From positions 1 to 34,579 of the forward strand of contig JABGTJ010000120.1 of NCBI GenBank assembly GCA_018691345.1: 34,579 nt of DNA. The letters run 5' to 3'. The notes below the pieces were generated by a model. The model had not been told where the DNA came from. It searched no databases and saw nothing but the letters and a program-made list of their open reading frames with translations. Position 1 is the stretch's first letter; each line of letters opens with the position of its first letter. The translations under genes and the position numbers were made by a program. Positions 15,404 through 23,197 of the stretch are shown in pieces. Origin of the DNA: Methanobacteriota archaeon. GTDB taxonomy: Archaea > Thermoplasmatota > Poseidoniia > Poseidoniales > Poseidoniaceae.

Positions 15404-17215
15404 GTGCATAGAGTTCTCATACCCCCACGGAGTAGCGAGGTTGTGGCGGAAGTAGGACCATTTCGACGCTTGCTTGGGCACATGGGCTCTCACAAAAGCA
15501 CGATTCGTTTAGCATCTGTTTGTTCGATTACAAATAAAATCTGGGATTTAGCCCCACCACTCCTTATTGGTTTAGCTGTTGATGTTGTCGTTCTCAAAGA
15601 GGAGTCGTTTCTAGCGTCTTATGGCCTGGTTGACCCATGGCACCAACTCATCTTCCTTTCGGTCCTAACCTTCGCCATTTGGGGGCTTGAGTCGCTGTTC
15701 GAATACTTCTATGGAATATTATGGAGAAATCTTGCACAAACTGTTCAACACGAGTTGCGCTTGGATACCTTCAATCATGTACAAAAACAGGGAATGGGGT
15801 GGTTTGATGAACGGCAGAAAGGTGATATTTTAGCTATCCTCAACGACGACATAAATCAACTTGAACGGTTCTTAGATAAAGGTGCCAATGATTTGTTGCA
15901 GGTTAGTACTACTGTTCTCGTTGTTGGTGGTGTGTTCTTGTTTATTTCATGGGAAATTGCCTTGTTTGCCGTACTGCCAATACCAATCATCATTTGGGGG
16001 TCGTTCAAATATCAAAGAAGCCTTGAGCCAAGGTATGCAGAAGTAAGGAAATCTGCGGGAGCAATGAATGCGCTACTCGAAAACGATCTTTCGGGAATGT
16101 CCACAATTCAATCTTTTACTGCAGAAGAAAGAGAGATGAAACGTGTAGAGACGCTCAGCAACCGTTACCGTGAAGCAAACAGAGAAGCAATCCGTCTTTC
16201 TGCTGCTTTCACCCCGCTCATTCGGATGGCAATCCTCTGCGGGTTTACTGCCACGTTGCTGCTGGGTGGATGGATGACGTTAGATGGAACGCTTGCCGTG
16301 GGGGCATATTCGGTTCTCGTTTTCATGACCCAACGCCTACTATGGCCACTCACAAGACTTGGAGAAACTTTTGATTTATATCAACGAGCAATGGCGAGTT
16401 CGACCCGTGTCCTCGATGTTTTGACTTCACCGACTGAAGTCGAACAAGGAGACTTTTCACCGGATGAACAAACCATAGAACAATCTTCAATTGTCTTCTC
16501 GAATGTTGATTTCGCCTATCCTGGCCGAGAGCCGGTCTTTGAAAAAATGAATTTAGAACTCGTGCAGGGCGAAACTGTTGGTATTGTCGGTTCAACAGGG
16601 GCTGGAAAAACAACGCTTATTCGGCTGCTTCTTCGGTTCGCCGAGCCAAACAACGGATTAATCTCATGGGCTGGGCGGAAGCTGCAGGATTGGAATTTAG
16701 AACGGCTACGCTCATCAATGGCGCTTGTCGATCAGCACATCACCCTGTTCCCGACTACAATCTTAGAAAATATCCGTTACGGCAATCCGAACGCCGAAGA
16801 TGGGCAGGTCTTCGAAGCGGCTAAACTCGCCGAGGTCGTTGATTTCGTCGAGGAACTTCCTGACAAATGGAGTACATTGGTTGGCGAGGGTGGACACAGG
16901 CTCTCTGGTGGACAACGGCAACGACTTGCTATTGCCAGAGCCGTCCTCAAAGATGCCCCCCTCCTCATCCTCGATGAAGCCACATCTGCAGTCGATAATG
17001 AGACCGAGGCGGCCTTGCAACGCTCCATTAACAAAATCACCCAAGGCCGAACTGCGGTCATCATTGCACACCGACTCTCAACTGTTCGAAATGCTGACAG
17101 GATTCTCGTGGTTGAAAATGGCGGTATTCGCGAAGATGGTAGCCATGATGAACTCGTACAAATTGGTGGAACTTATTCCAGGATGTGGGCGGTTCAAACT
17201 GGACAGAGTAATTGA
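15404..17215 (+). CDS. ABC exporter, fused membrane and ATPase domains
   Basis: Half-transporter of about 603 residues, likely working as a homodimer, of the type-IV (ABCB/MsbA-like) exporter family. The N-terminal ~330 residues hold six membrane helices with the type-1 exporter coupling region. The ATPase domain starts near residue 365 and shows Walker A GSTGAGKTT (about 395-403), Q-loop, signature LSGGQRQR, Walker B LLILDEATSAVD and the H-loop IIAHRLSTV. Substrate (lipid, drug or peptide) cannot be inferred. The start is uncertain: GTG at 15404, GTG at 15443 or ATG at 15482. The family often has a short N-terminal tail, so any could serve. Confidence 0.9.
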   Translation: MHRVLIPPRSSEVVAEVGPFRRLLGHMGSHKSTIRLASVCSITNKIWDLAPPLLIGLAVDVVVLKEESFLASYGLVDPWHQLIFLSVLTFAIWGLESLFEYFYGILWRNLAQTVQHELRLDTFNHVQKQGMGWFDERQKGDILAILNDDINQLERFLDKGANDLLQVSTTVLVVGGVFLFISWEIALFAVLPIPIIIWGSFKYQRSLEPRYAEVRKSAGAMNALLENDLSGMSTIQSFTAEEREMKRVETLSNRYREANREAIRLSAAFTPLIRMAILCGFTATLLLGGWMTLDGTLAVGAYSVLVFMTQRLLWPLTRLGETFDLYQRAMASSTRVLDVLTSPTEVEQGDFSPDEQTIEQSSIVFSNVDFAYPGREPVFEKMNLELVQGETVGIVGSTGAGKTTLIRLLLRFAEPNNGLISWAGRKLQDWNLERLRSSMALVDQHITLFPTTILENIRYGNPNAEDGQVFEAAKLAEVVDFVEELPDKWSTLVGEGGHRLSGGQRQRLAIARAVLKDAPLLILDEATSAVDNETEAALQRSINKITQGRTAVIIAHRLSTVRNADRILVVENGGIREDGSHDELVQIGGTYSRMWAVQTGQSN

Positions 17216-17276
17216 CTGCGTCCGATATAATCCATTTGGTAAGAAAATATGTTCTTTTACGGACAATTACAGGCTA

Positions 17277-17284
17277 TTATAAGT
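17277..17284 (+). promoter_or_regulatory. TATA element of the rhodopsin gene
   Basis: TTATAAGT lies 30 bp before the ATG at 17314 and follows a purine-rich AGGC that could serve as a BRE. Initiation about 25 bp downstream would give a leader of only a few bases. The AT-rich 100-bp gap after the ABC exporter shows that the rhodopsin has its own promoter. Confidence 0.65.
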
Positions 17285-17313
17285 AGAATGATAACGTGTA
17301 CGGGCTGAGAAAT

Positions 17314-18192
17314 ATGATTACAGAGAAGTTCTCTAAGACAACGAGCCTGCTTTTGATTGCCACTTTTGCCCTTGCAATGGCATCCACCGTTAGCGCCGCT
17401 TCCGGTGAAATGAACGACGATACCGGGCTCCCAGCGCACCTCTACGACGCTGCTGGTGAGGTGGAAATGCTTCCATTGGTGACCTTCTTCCTCTTCTTCG
17501 TGGGCTACATCTCAATGGGTGCGGCTTTCGTTTTCTTCATGAGTGAGCGAAGCAACGTTGCACCTCAATACAGAACCACAATGACCATTTCAGCGCTCAT
17601 TGTCGGTATCGCCGCATTCCACTACTATTACATGCGAGGCGTTTACGCAGATTTCGGCGTCGTCTCTATTGAGTACCGGTACATGGACTGGATCATTACC
17701 GTTCCATTGATGGCCCTCAAATTCCCTTCCCTCGTTGGAAAGGAAGCCATCACAGACAAAAAGGTCGCAGGACTTGGTTTCACCGGCATCTGTTTCACAG
17801 GTGCACTCATCATGATTGGATTCGGATACCTCGGCGAAGCTGGTATTATGAGCCCTATCCCAGCGCTTCTACTTGGTGGAATGGGTTGGGCAATGATTGT
17901 TGTTGCAACTGGAACTCCATGGACGGATGGCCTTGGTGTCGACAACAGCAAGATTTCTGAAGAACTCATGTGGAGTGCTAACGCACTACGCTGGTTCATC
18001 GTCGTTGGATGGATCATCTACCCTCTCGGCTACCTCTTCAGCCCTGAAGTTGCATTGATTGAAGTTGACAACGGTGCTGAATACATGGCTGTTGCATACA
18101 ACATTGCAGACATCATCAACAAGATCGGTTTCGGTGTTGTTGCATGGATGGGTGCTAAGAAGGCAACTGAAGTACTTGCTGCTTCAGAGTGA
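17314..18192 (+). CDS. Proteorhodopsin-type light-driven proton pump, DTK helix-C motif
   Basis: Seven-helix retinal protein of 292 residues with an N-terminal signal peptide (ITEKFSKTTSLLLIATFALA, cleaved near VSA-AS). Helix C reads RYMDWIITVPLMALKF: Asp125 is the proton acceptor (D97 in green proteorhodopsin), Thr129 matches T101, and Lys136 occupies the donor position E108. Met133 at the tuning position 105 predicts green absorption. His103 matches H75. Helix G has YNIADIINK with the retinal-binding Lys270. The ATG at 17314 was preferred to the GTG at 17296 because it gives the signal peptide and a fitting TATA distance. Codon bias indicates high expression. Its stop overlaps the convergent acyltransferase gene by 9 bp. 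No retinal biosynthesis gene is seen nearby. Confidence 0.95.
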   Translation: MITEKFSKTTSLLLIATFALAMASTVSAASGEMNDDTGLPAHLYDAAGEVEMLPLVTFFLFFVGYISMGAAFVFFMSERSNVAPQYRTTMTISALIVGIAAFHYYYMRGVYADFGVVSIEYRYMDWIITVPLMALKFPSLVGKEAITDKKVAGLGFTGICFTGALIMIGFGYLGEAGIMSPIPALLLGGMGWAMIVVATGTPWTDGLGVDNSKISEELMWSANALRWFIVVGWIIYPLGYLFSPEVALIEVDNGAEYMAVAYNIADIINKIGFGVVAWMGAKKATEVLAASE

Positions 18193-19221
18193 TTTTCGAA
18201 TCGCCCGCAGAAGTTTCTCTGCACTTGCCCTTGGACAACAACGCAGCCATAGAGTTGCGATAGGAATCCAAGCAACGGTGTACAGTAGCACAGCCACAGT
18301 CGACGTTTGTAATCCCCACTGGTGTGTGGCCTCAAGGTCACGCATCAGTGTTAGGGGCACGAAATGTACCAGGTAAATCGTCAATGATAATTTACCTGCA
18401 CTGTTCAAGAAGGAAAGTCCAAAACGCTGGATAAACAACCACAGCAGTACAACCCCGGTAAGGCCAGCAACCAGAAATGGAGGATTGGCTGGAAAGAATG
18501 TAAGGGTTGCATCTGCTGTAGGGTGAGCCCAAAGTAGGTCGTTCACTTCTGAATAAAGCAAAGTGGCTAAGCAGAACAATACGCCGAGCGTGACTAAGTA
18601 CCATACACGTGATGTTGGAGCTAAAGATTCACCCTCTACCGATGGTCTTTGAGCAACATTAACTCCTAAAACAGCGAAAAGAAACCATGGAAAGACTGGA
18701 TAAGTGCCTGTGAAAAAGAGATTCGAGAAGACGACTGGCAACGATTCGTCGGAAATGTGATCTGACCAAATTCCCGTACCTTGAAGGTTTGGAGTCGTCA
18801 CCTGTAATGTGAATGTGATTCCAACCAACAACGATAAATGACGTGTATCAGACAAATTTACTCGTTCAATAAACGGGGGGAGTACCAGTGTCAAAATGGC
18901 CATCAGCGACAGAATACCTGGTGTAAAAGGATGAAACAAATGCGGCGAGGTTGTGTTGACTCCAACTTGTGCAATCAAAAGAAAAGTGGCTTGAAAAAAA
19001 CGCTGTTTGCCCGTCATCCGCCCTTTCGCAATACCCCATCCAAACAGAGTGACGAACAAGGGGGCTGCTAGTCCGCCTAATCCTGAGACAACGTACGCTA
19101 ATGGTGTCAGTTGAACTTGATCAAATGGATTCCATGTGGCTGCTGCATGAACCATCACCATGAGAAGAACTGCGAGACCTCGTAGCGAGTCAATGTGTGG
19201 AATGCGCAGCGTTTGTGACAT
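18184..19221 (-). CDS. Multi-pass membrane acyltransferase-like protein (DUF1624/DUF418 type)
   Basis: About 345 residues with roughly ten predicted membrane helices. It begins with IDSLRGLAVLLMVMVHA, the signature shared by acyltransferase-3, heparan-alpha-glucosaminide N-acetyltransferase-like (DUF1624) and DUF418/YeiB proteins. It ends with GKLSLTIYLVHFVPL, typical of DUF418/YeiB. It probably moves acyl groups onto a surface glycan or lipid head group, but substrate and family branch are uncertain. It begins 4 bp after purQ and may be the last gene of the purSL-purQ unit. Its 3' end overlaps the rhodopsin gene. Confidence 0.72.
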   Translation of the reverse strand: MSQTLRIPHIDSLRGLAVLLMVMVHAAATWNPFDQVQLTPLAYVVSGLGGLAAPLFVTLFGWGIAKGRMTGKQRFFQATFLLIAQVGVNTTSPHLFHPFTPGILSLMAILTLVLPPFIERVNLSDTRHLSLLVGITFTLQVTTPNLQGTGIWSDHISDESLPVVFSNLFFTGTYPVFPWFLFAVLGVNVAQRPSVEGESLAPTSRVWYLVTLGVLFCLATLLYSEVNDLLWAHPTADATLTFFPANPPFLVAGLTGVVLLWLFIQRFGLSFLNSAGKLSLTIYLVHFVPLTLMRDLEATHQWGLQTSTVAVLLYTVAWIPIATLWLRCCPRASAEKLLRAIRKSL

Positions 19222-19225
19222 TGTA

Positions 19226-20080
19226 TCAGCGCTTCGATAAGACGTATTCTACGGCGTTGCGGAACATTTGCAATCCTTCCCCTTCCCATTCTCCTAACGC
19301 CTCACTCGAGAGGGGGCCTGGGGCTGAGCCTCTGGTGTGATGGGGATGTAACCACTTAGCGTAGACTGCTTCAGGATGAGGCATAAGTCCAAACACAAGA
19401 CCTGTAGAATCGCACACTCCCGCAATATTTCTCATGCTTCCATTTGGTGAAATTGGGAACGGGAGGGGTTCGTCAGTAACGCCTTGACCGACTGGCGTAT
19501 TAGGGTCAACGTATCGAACGGCGAGTTGGTGATTTGCTGCTAAAGCATCAAAGTCCGTTGTTGATGGCATAACGAACTTCCCTTCACCGTGCCGAACCGG
19601 ACAATCAATTCTCTGAATGCCCTTGGTCCAAATGCATTGGCTGTCTGGATCGAATTCAAGGGTAACCCAACGGTCTTCATATCGGCCGGAATCGTTGAGG
19701 GTTAGGCTTGCTCTTTGAACGAAATCTGGCAATGGATTGGAGGCGTTTGGGCCTGGAAGAAGCCCGGTCTTCACAAGGACTTGGAAACCATTGCAAATAC
19801 CAATGATTGGTTTACCTGCTGCAACAAATGCATGAAGCTGTTCGCGTAGTGCGAAACGCATCCGGTTCCCCATTAAACGGCCACTACCAAGGTGGTCGCC
19901 GAATGAGAAACCTCCCGGGACTGCCAAAATATCAAAATCTTCCAGAACGCGATTTCCTTGTACAAAATTATTCACGTGAATGCGTTCGGATTTTCCGCCA
20001 ACCAAATCAAACACAGCAGCTGTCTCACGGTCACAATTAATTCCAAAGCCGAACAAGACGGCCACTTTAGGGGCTGACAT
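19226..20080 (-). CDS. purQ: FGAM synthase glutaminase subunit PurQ
   Basis: Class I glutamine amidotransferase that supplies ammonia to PurL in purine synthesis. It has 284 residues, about 60 longer than the usual small PurQ. The nucleophile is Cys96 in GICNGFQVL; the C-terminal PHPEAVYAKW supplies the His and Glu of the triad. VPGGFSFGDHLGSG is typical of the family. The ATG at 20080 shares its A with the last base of the purSL stop codon region (TAATG), implying coupled translation. The open frame extends upstream to 20119, but that part overlaps purSL and is not family-like. Confidence 0.94.
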   Translation of the reverse strand: MSAPKVAVLFGFGINCDRETAAVFDLVGGKSERIHVNNFVQGNRVLEDFDILAVPGGFSFGDHLGSGRLMGNRMRFALREQLHAFVAAGKPIIGICNGFQVLVKTGLLPGPNASNPLPDFVQRASLTLNDSGRYEDRWVTLEFDPDSQCIWTKGIQRIDCPVRHGEGKFVMPSTTDFDALAANHQLAVRYVDPNTPVGQGVTDEPLPFPISPNGSMRNIAGVCDSTGLVFGLMPHPEAVYAKWLHPHHTRGSAPGPLSSEALGEWEGEGLQMFRNAVEYVLSKR

Positions 20081-23000
20081 TATGCAACCCCTCCTGTCAT
20101 GTCCAAAGCATTCTGCCAAGCATCAACCATAGCAGGGATCTTCATGTGGATGAGTGAATCATAGCCGTCTGAAATTGTAAGTTCTTGTGATTCAGTTACC
20201 GTCCCAAGGAAGGTGAGTGGGTGCCCTGACATCCATTCTACAAAGTCCGTTTCATGTTCAGGTTGAACGCCGATAATGAATCTTCCAAGCGATTCGCCCC
20301 AAAGACGGGACCAAACGTTCGAGTTACCAGTTCCATCAATATCTAATTCCGCCCCAATTCTCCCACCGATACACATCTCAGCAGCAGCAACAGCAAGTCC
20401 ACCTTCAGAACAATCGTGAGCGGTTCGAACAAGTCCAGCATGAATTGCAGTAGAGAGGGCTCGATACGTCGTGATGTTTTGCTCTGGGTTTGGCAGCAAA
20501 GGTACTTGTCCGCCGATGCCTTCTGAAAGTCCGCTTTCTTTCATCATGAACGCAAGTTCCGAGGCCCCAAGTTCATCTTTGGAGATGCCAACAAGGTAGA
20601 CCCGTTCTCCAGGACTCTTGAAGTCGCTTGTAGCTGTAAAGCGTACATCTGGTTGATCGCCAAAAACTGAATAGAGCAGAGTTGGAGGAATTGAAATTTT
20701 ATTTTCTCCACTACCGTAGTCGTTTTTCATAGAGTCTTTTCCTGAAATGCAGGGGAGCCTGTACGCTCTACATACGCGTTCCAATTCTCTGTTTGCGCGA
20801 ACAAGTTGGGCGAGTTTGAACTTGCCATCCGGCGTTTTGGCTGATTCTATGGAATCTGGCCAACAGAAATTATCCAAACCTGCCATTTTGTCAACATCAA
20901 TTCCGGCGCAGACTGCATTTCGAACGGCTTCATCGATAGAGGCTGCTGCCATGGCGCCGGCATCCAAGTCTGAATAGCGAGGAGCAATTCCGCATGAGAT
21001 TACCAACCCGTGTGGGTCGCCGTGAATAGGGGCGATGACGCCTGCGTCTCCTGGGCCGTCCCTCTCAACGCCTACGAATGGTTTGACCGCAGTTTGAGCG
21101 ATGACTTCGTGGTCGTATTGTCGAACCCATGACTCTTTAGAGGCTATGTTTGGTCGTGCAAGCATCTTCAAGAGAAGGGAAGAGTGGTTCATATCTTCAG
21201 TCAGAACGATGGATTCCGGATTGAATAACGCTGGTTGCGGAGTATGCCATTCAGACTCGAGTTGAAGTTGTGGAACGCCATCATGAAGGAATTCAATGGG
21301 GAGATATGCAACAGTATCATCGTTGTATTTGACGTGAAACATTCCGCTGCTGGTAAATGTTGCAACTGGCGTGGCTTCAACTTCGTGAAGAGCTGCCATG
21401 GCTTCAAAAGCAGAACAATCTGAAGTTTTTACTGCAATTGTCATTCGTTCTTGGCTTTCCGAAACAAGTATTTCCCATGCAGACAAACCTGGCTGCTTGA
21501 GAGGGACTTTCGCCAAATCAATTTCGCATCCGTTGGTGTATTCTGCCATTTCTCCAATTGATGAAGAAAGACCTCCTGCACCGTTATCGGTAATGCAGGT
21601 AATCAATCCAGCATCACGGGCTTCAAGCACCATGTCAAGCATTTTCTTTTGTGTGATTGGGTCGCCGATTTGGACCGCACTGGAAGGTGATTCTTCAGTC
21701 AGTTCAAGAGAAGAAAATGTGGCTCCGTGAATGCCATCGTATCCGACTCTTCCTCCAACCATGTAGACGATATCGCCTGCTGTTGGGGTCTTGATGTGAG
21801 ATTCGCGACCGTCGGGTAACAAACGTGGCATGATGCCAACTGTACCGCAATAAACGAGCGGTTTGCCGATATAACGGTCGTCGAACACTATTGCTCCATT
21901 CACTGTAGGAATACCTGACTCGTTTCCGCCAACACGTACCCCTGCATGAACGCCGCGGAGAACTCGTGAAGGATGGAAGAGGTTGTCCGGTAAATCGCCT
22001 TCCCAGTTCGGTGGGCCAAAGCAAAACACATCGGTATTTGCAATTGGTCGTGCACCAAGTCCTGTACCCAAAATATCTCGATTAACTCCGACAATTCCCG
22101 TCATCGCACCCCCGTATGGGTCCAGTGCAGAAGGTGAGTTGTGCGTCTCTGCTTTCATACAAACACTCCAGTTCTCGTCCCAAGCGATAACGCCGGAATT
22201 ATCGTGGAATACAGAAAGAAGCCAGTCGACTTCCTTTTGCATATCATGCGTCGGTTTCATAATGTGGGTTTTGAAGATTGAATCAATGATGCTGTCCTCG
22301 CCTGTTTCAGGGTCGATGTGATGGATTTTTGAAGCGAAGATTTTGTGTTTACAGTGTTCGCTCCATGTTTGAGCAAGACATTCAAGTTCGACATCTGTTG
22401 GGGCATTTCCAACAATCCCAACCGCTGCTCGTGATGATTGAACGTCGGCGTCGCGATAGTGCGATTGAATCGTCTGCATCTCCTCGAGGTTAAGAGCAAG
22501 TAAGCCTGATTCTGACATGTTGATGAGTTCCTCATCTGATACTTCCAAATCCATGGCTTGCGGAGGAGTAAATGTTTGAGGTGGTTTTTCAGGGAAGTCG
22601 ATTGCAGGCCATTGCGATTGTGTGCAAGCTTCAACATCAGAAACCACTGCTCGTTGAATCAGGTTGTTGTGGAGGGTTGATGCGAGCCATTCAGCAGATG
22701 TCCCTTCAGGGAGCCCGTAGAAAATATACGTTTGATAGGTCGAAATTGATGCATCGTCCAACGGTTCTGGTTGTGGGAAGAGGGTTTTGAAGCCGTCGTA
22801 AGCCGCACTACCTGGGTTATCCGTTACTCCTGGTTTGAACCCAACAGTGATTGCTGCGTCCGGGACGTTAGAGAAATGTTGGGTGGAAGTGAGAAAGAGT
22901 GCGTCGGTCACGGCATCTTCAATAATCGGGTCTGAGAATAAATCGTCAACCCTAGCTGAAACCTCTGAGGATGAAACAGATGATTTGATGAGAAAGCCGG

Positions 23001-23127
23001 TTATGCTTCGTACTTCAGTTACATCAATTCCGTGATCTGCCTTGAGTTGTCGTCGGACAACATCTCCACGGACATCCCGCATTCCATCTCCTTGTTTTGG
23101 CGTTACTTCTACACGTATTATTGTCAT
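20080..23127 (-). CDS. purL: FGAM synthase, PurS-PurL fusion
   Basis: ATP-dependent conversion of FGAR to FGAM with PurQ. The 1015-residue protein starts with a PurS-like segment (TIIRVEVTPKQGDGMRDVRG; ends near residue 80). A second PurS-like block follows at about 93-170 (VGFKPGVTDNPGSAA, then YIFYGLP). After a linker comes the AIRS-type PurL core with TWSEHCKHK, AVCMKAETHNSPS-like KAETHNSP, DNGAGGLSSSIGEMAEY, SGKDSMKNDY and TAHDCSEGGLAVA. The layout matches the PurSL type, intermediate between small and large PurL. It starts 70 bp after uvrA, with an intervening GC hairpin. Confidence 0.94.
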   Translation of the reverse strand: MTIIRVEVTPKQGDGMRDVRGDVVRRQLKADHGIDVTEVRSITGFLIKSSVSSSEVSARVDDLFSDPIIEDAVTDALFLTSTQHFSNVPDAAITVGFKPGVTDNPGSAAYDGFKTLFPQPEPLDDASISTYQTYIFYGLPEGTSAEWLASTLHNNLIQRAVVSDVEACTQSQWPAIDFPEKPPQTFTPPQAMDLEVSDEELINMSESGLLALNLEEMQTIQSHYRDADVQSSRAAVGIVGNAPTDVELECLAQTWSEHCKHKIFASKIHHIDPETGEDSIIDSIFKTHIMKPTHDMQKEVDWLLSVFHDNSGVIAWDENWSVCMKAETHNSPSALDPYGGAMTGIVGVNRDILGTGLGARPIANTDVFCFGPPNWEGDLPDNLFHPSRVLRGVHAGVRVGGNESGIPTVNGAIVFDDRYIGKPLVYCGTVGIMPRLLPDGRESHIKTPTAGDIVYMVGGRVGYDGIHGATFSSLELTEESPSSAVQIGDPITQKKMLDMVLEARDAGLITCITDNGAGGLSSSIGEMAEYTNGCEIDLAKVPLKQPGLSAWEILVSESQERMTIAVKTSDCSAFEAMAALHEVEATPVATFTSSGMFHVKYNDDTVAYLPIEFLHDGVPQLQLESEWHTPQPALFNPESIVLTEDMNHSSLLLKMLARPNIASKESWVRQYDHEVIAQTAVKPFVGVERDGPGDAGVIAPIHGDPHGLVISCGIAPRYSDLDAGAMAAASIDEAVRNAVCAGIDVDKMAGLDNFCWPDSIESAKTPDGKFKLAQLVRANRELERVCRAYRLPCISGKDSMKNDYGSGENKISIPPTLLYSVFGDQPDVRFTATSDFKSPGERVYLVGISKDELGASELAFMMKESGLSEGIGGQVPLLPNPEQNITTYRALSTAIHAGLVRTAHDCSEGGLAVAAAEMCIGGRIGAELDIDGTGNSNVWSRLWGESLGRFIIGVQPEHETDFVEWMSGHPLTFLGTVTESQELTISDGYDSLIHMKIPAMVDAWQNALDMTGGVA

Positions 23128-23137
23128 TAGTTACACC

Positions 23138-23154
23138 CGCCCCCGTAGGGGGCG
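23138..23154 (-). promoter_or_regulatory. GC-rich hairpin between uvrA and purL
   Basis: CGCCCCC and GGGGGCG arms of 7 bp flank a 3-base loop, 11 bp before the purL start and adjoining its GGGTG ribosome binding site on the minus strand. There is no T-rich tail in either direction, so a classical terminator is unlikely. It may affect purL translation or mark the end of the uvrA message. Confidence 0.45.
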
Positions 23155-23197
23155 TAGAGAATGCCGTAGACTACGCTCTTTGAACAATACGGCGAAA

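Noticed and set aside
23138..23154. Hairpin after uvrA as an intrinsic terminator
   Set aside because: No T-rich tract follows on either strand, and archaeal terminators usually rely on T-runs rather than hairpins.
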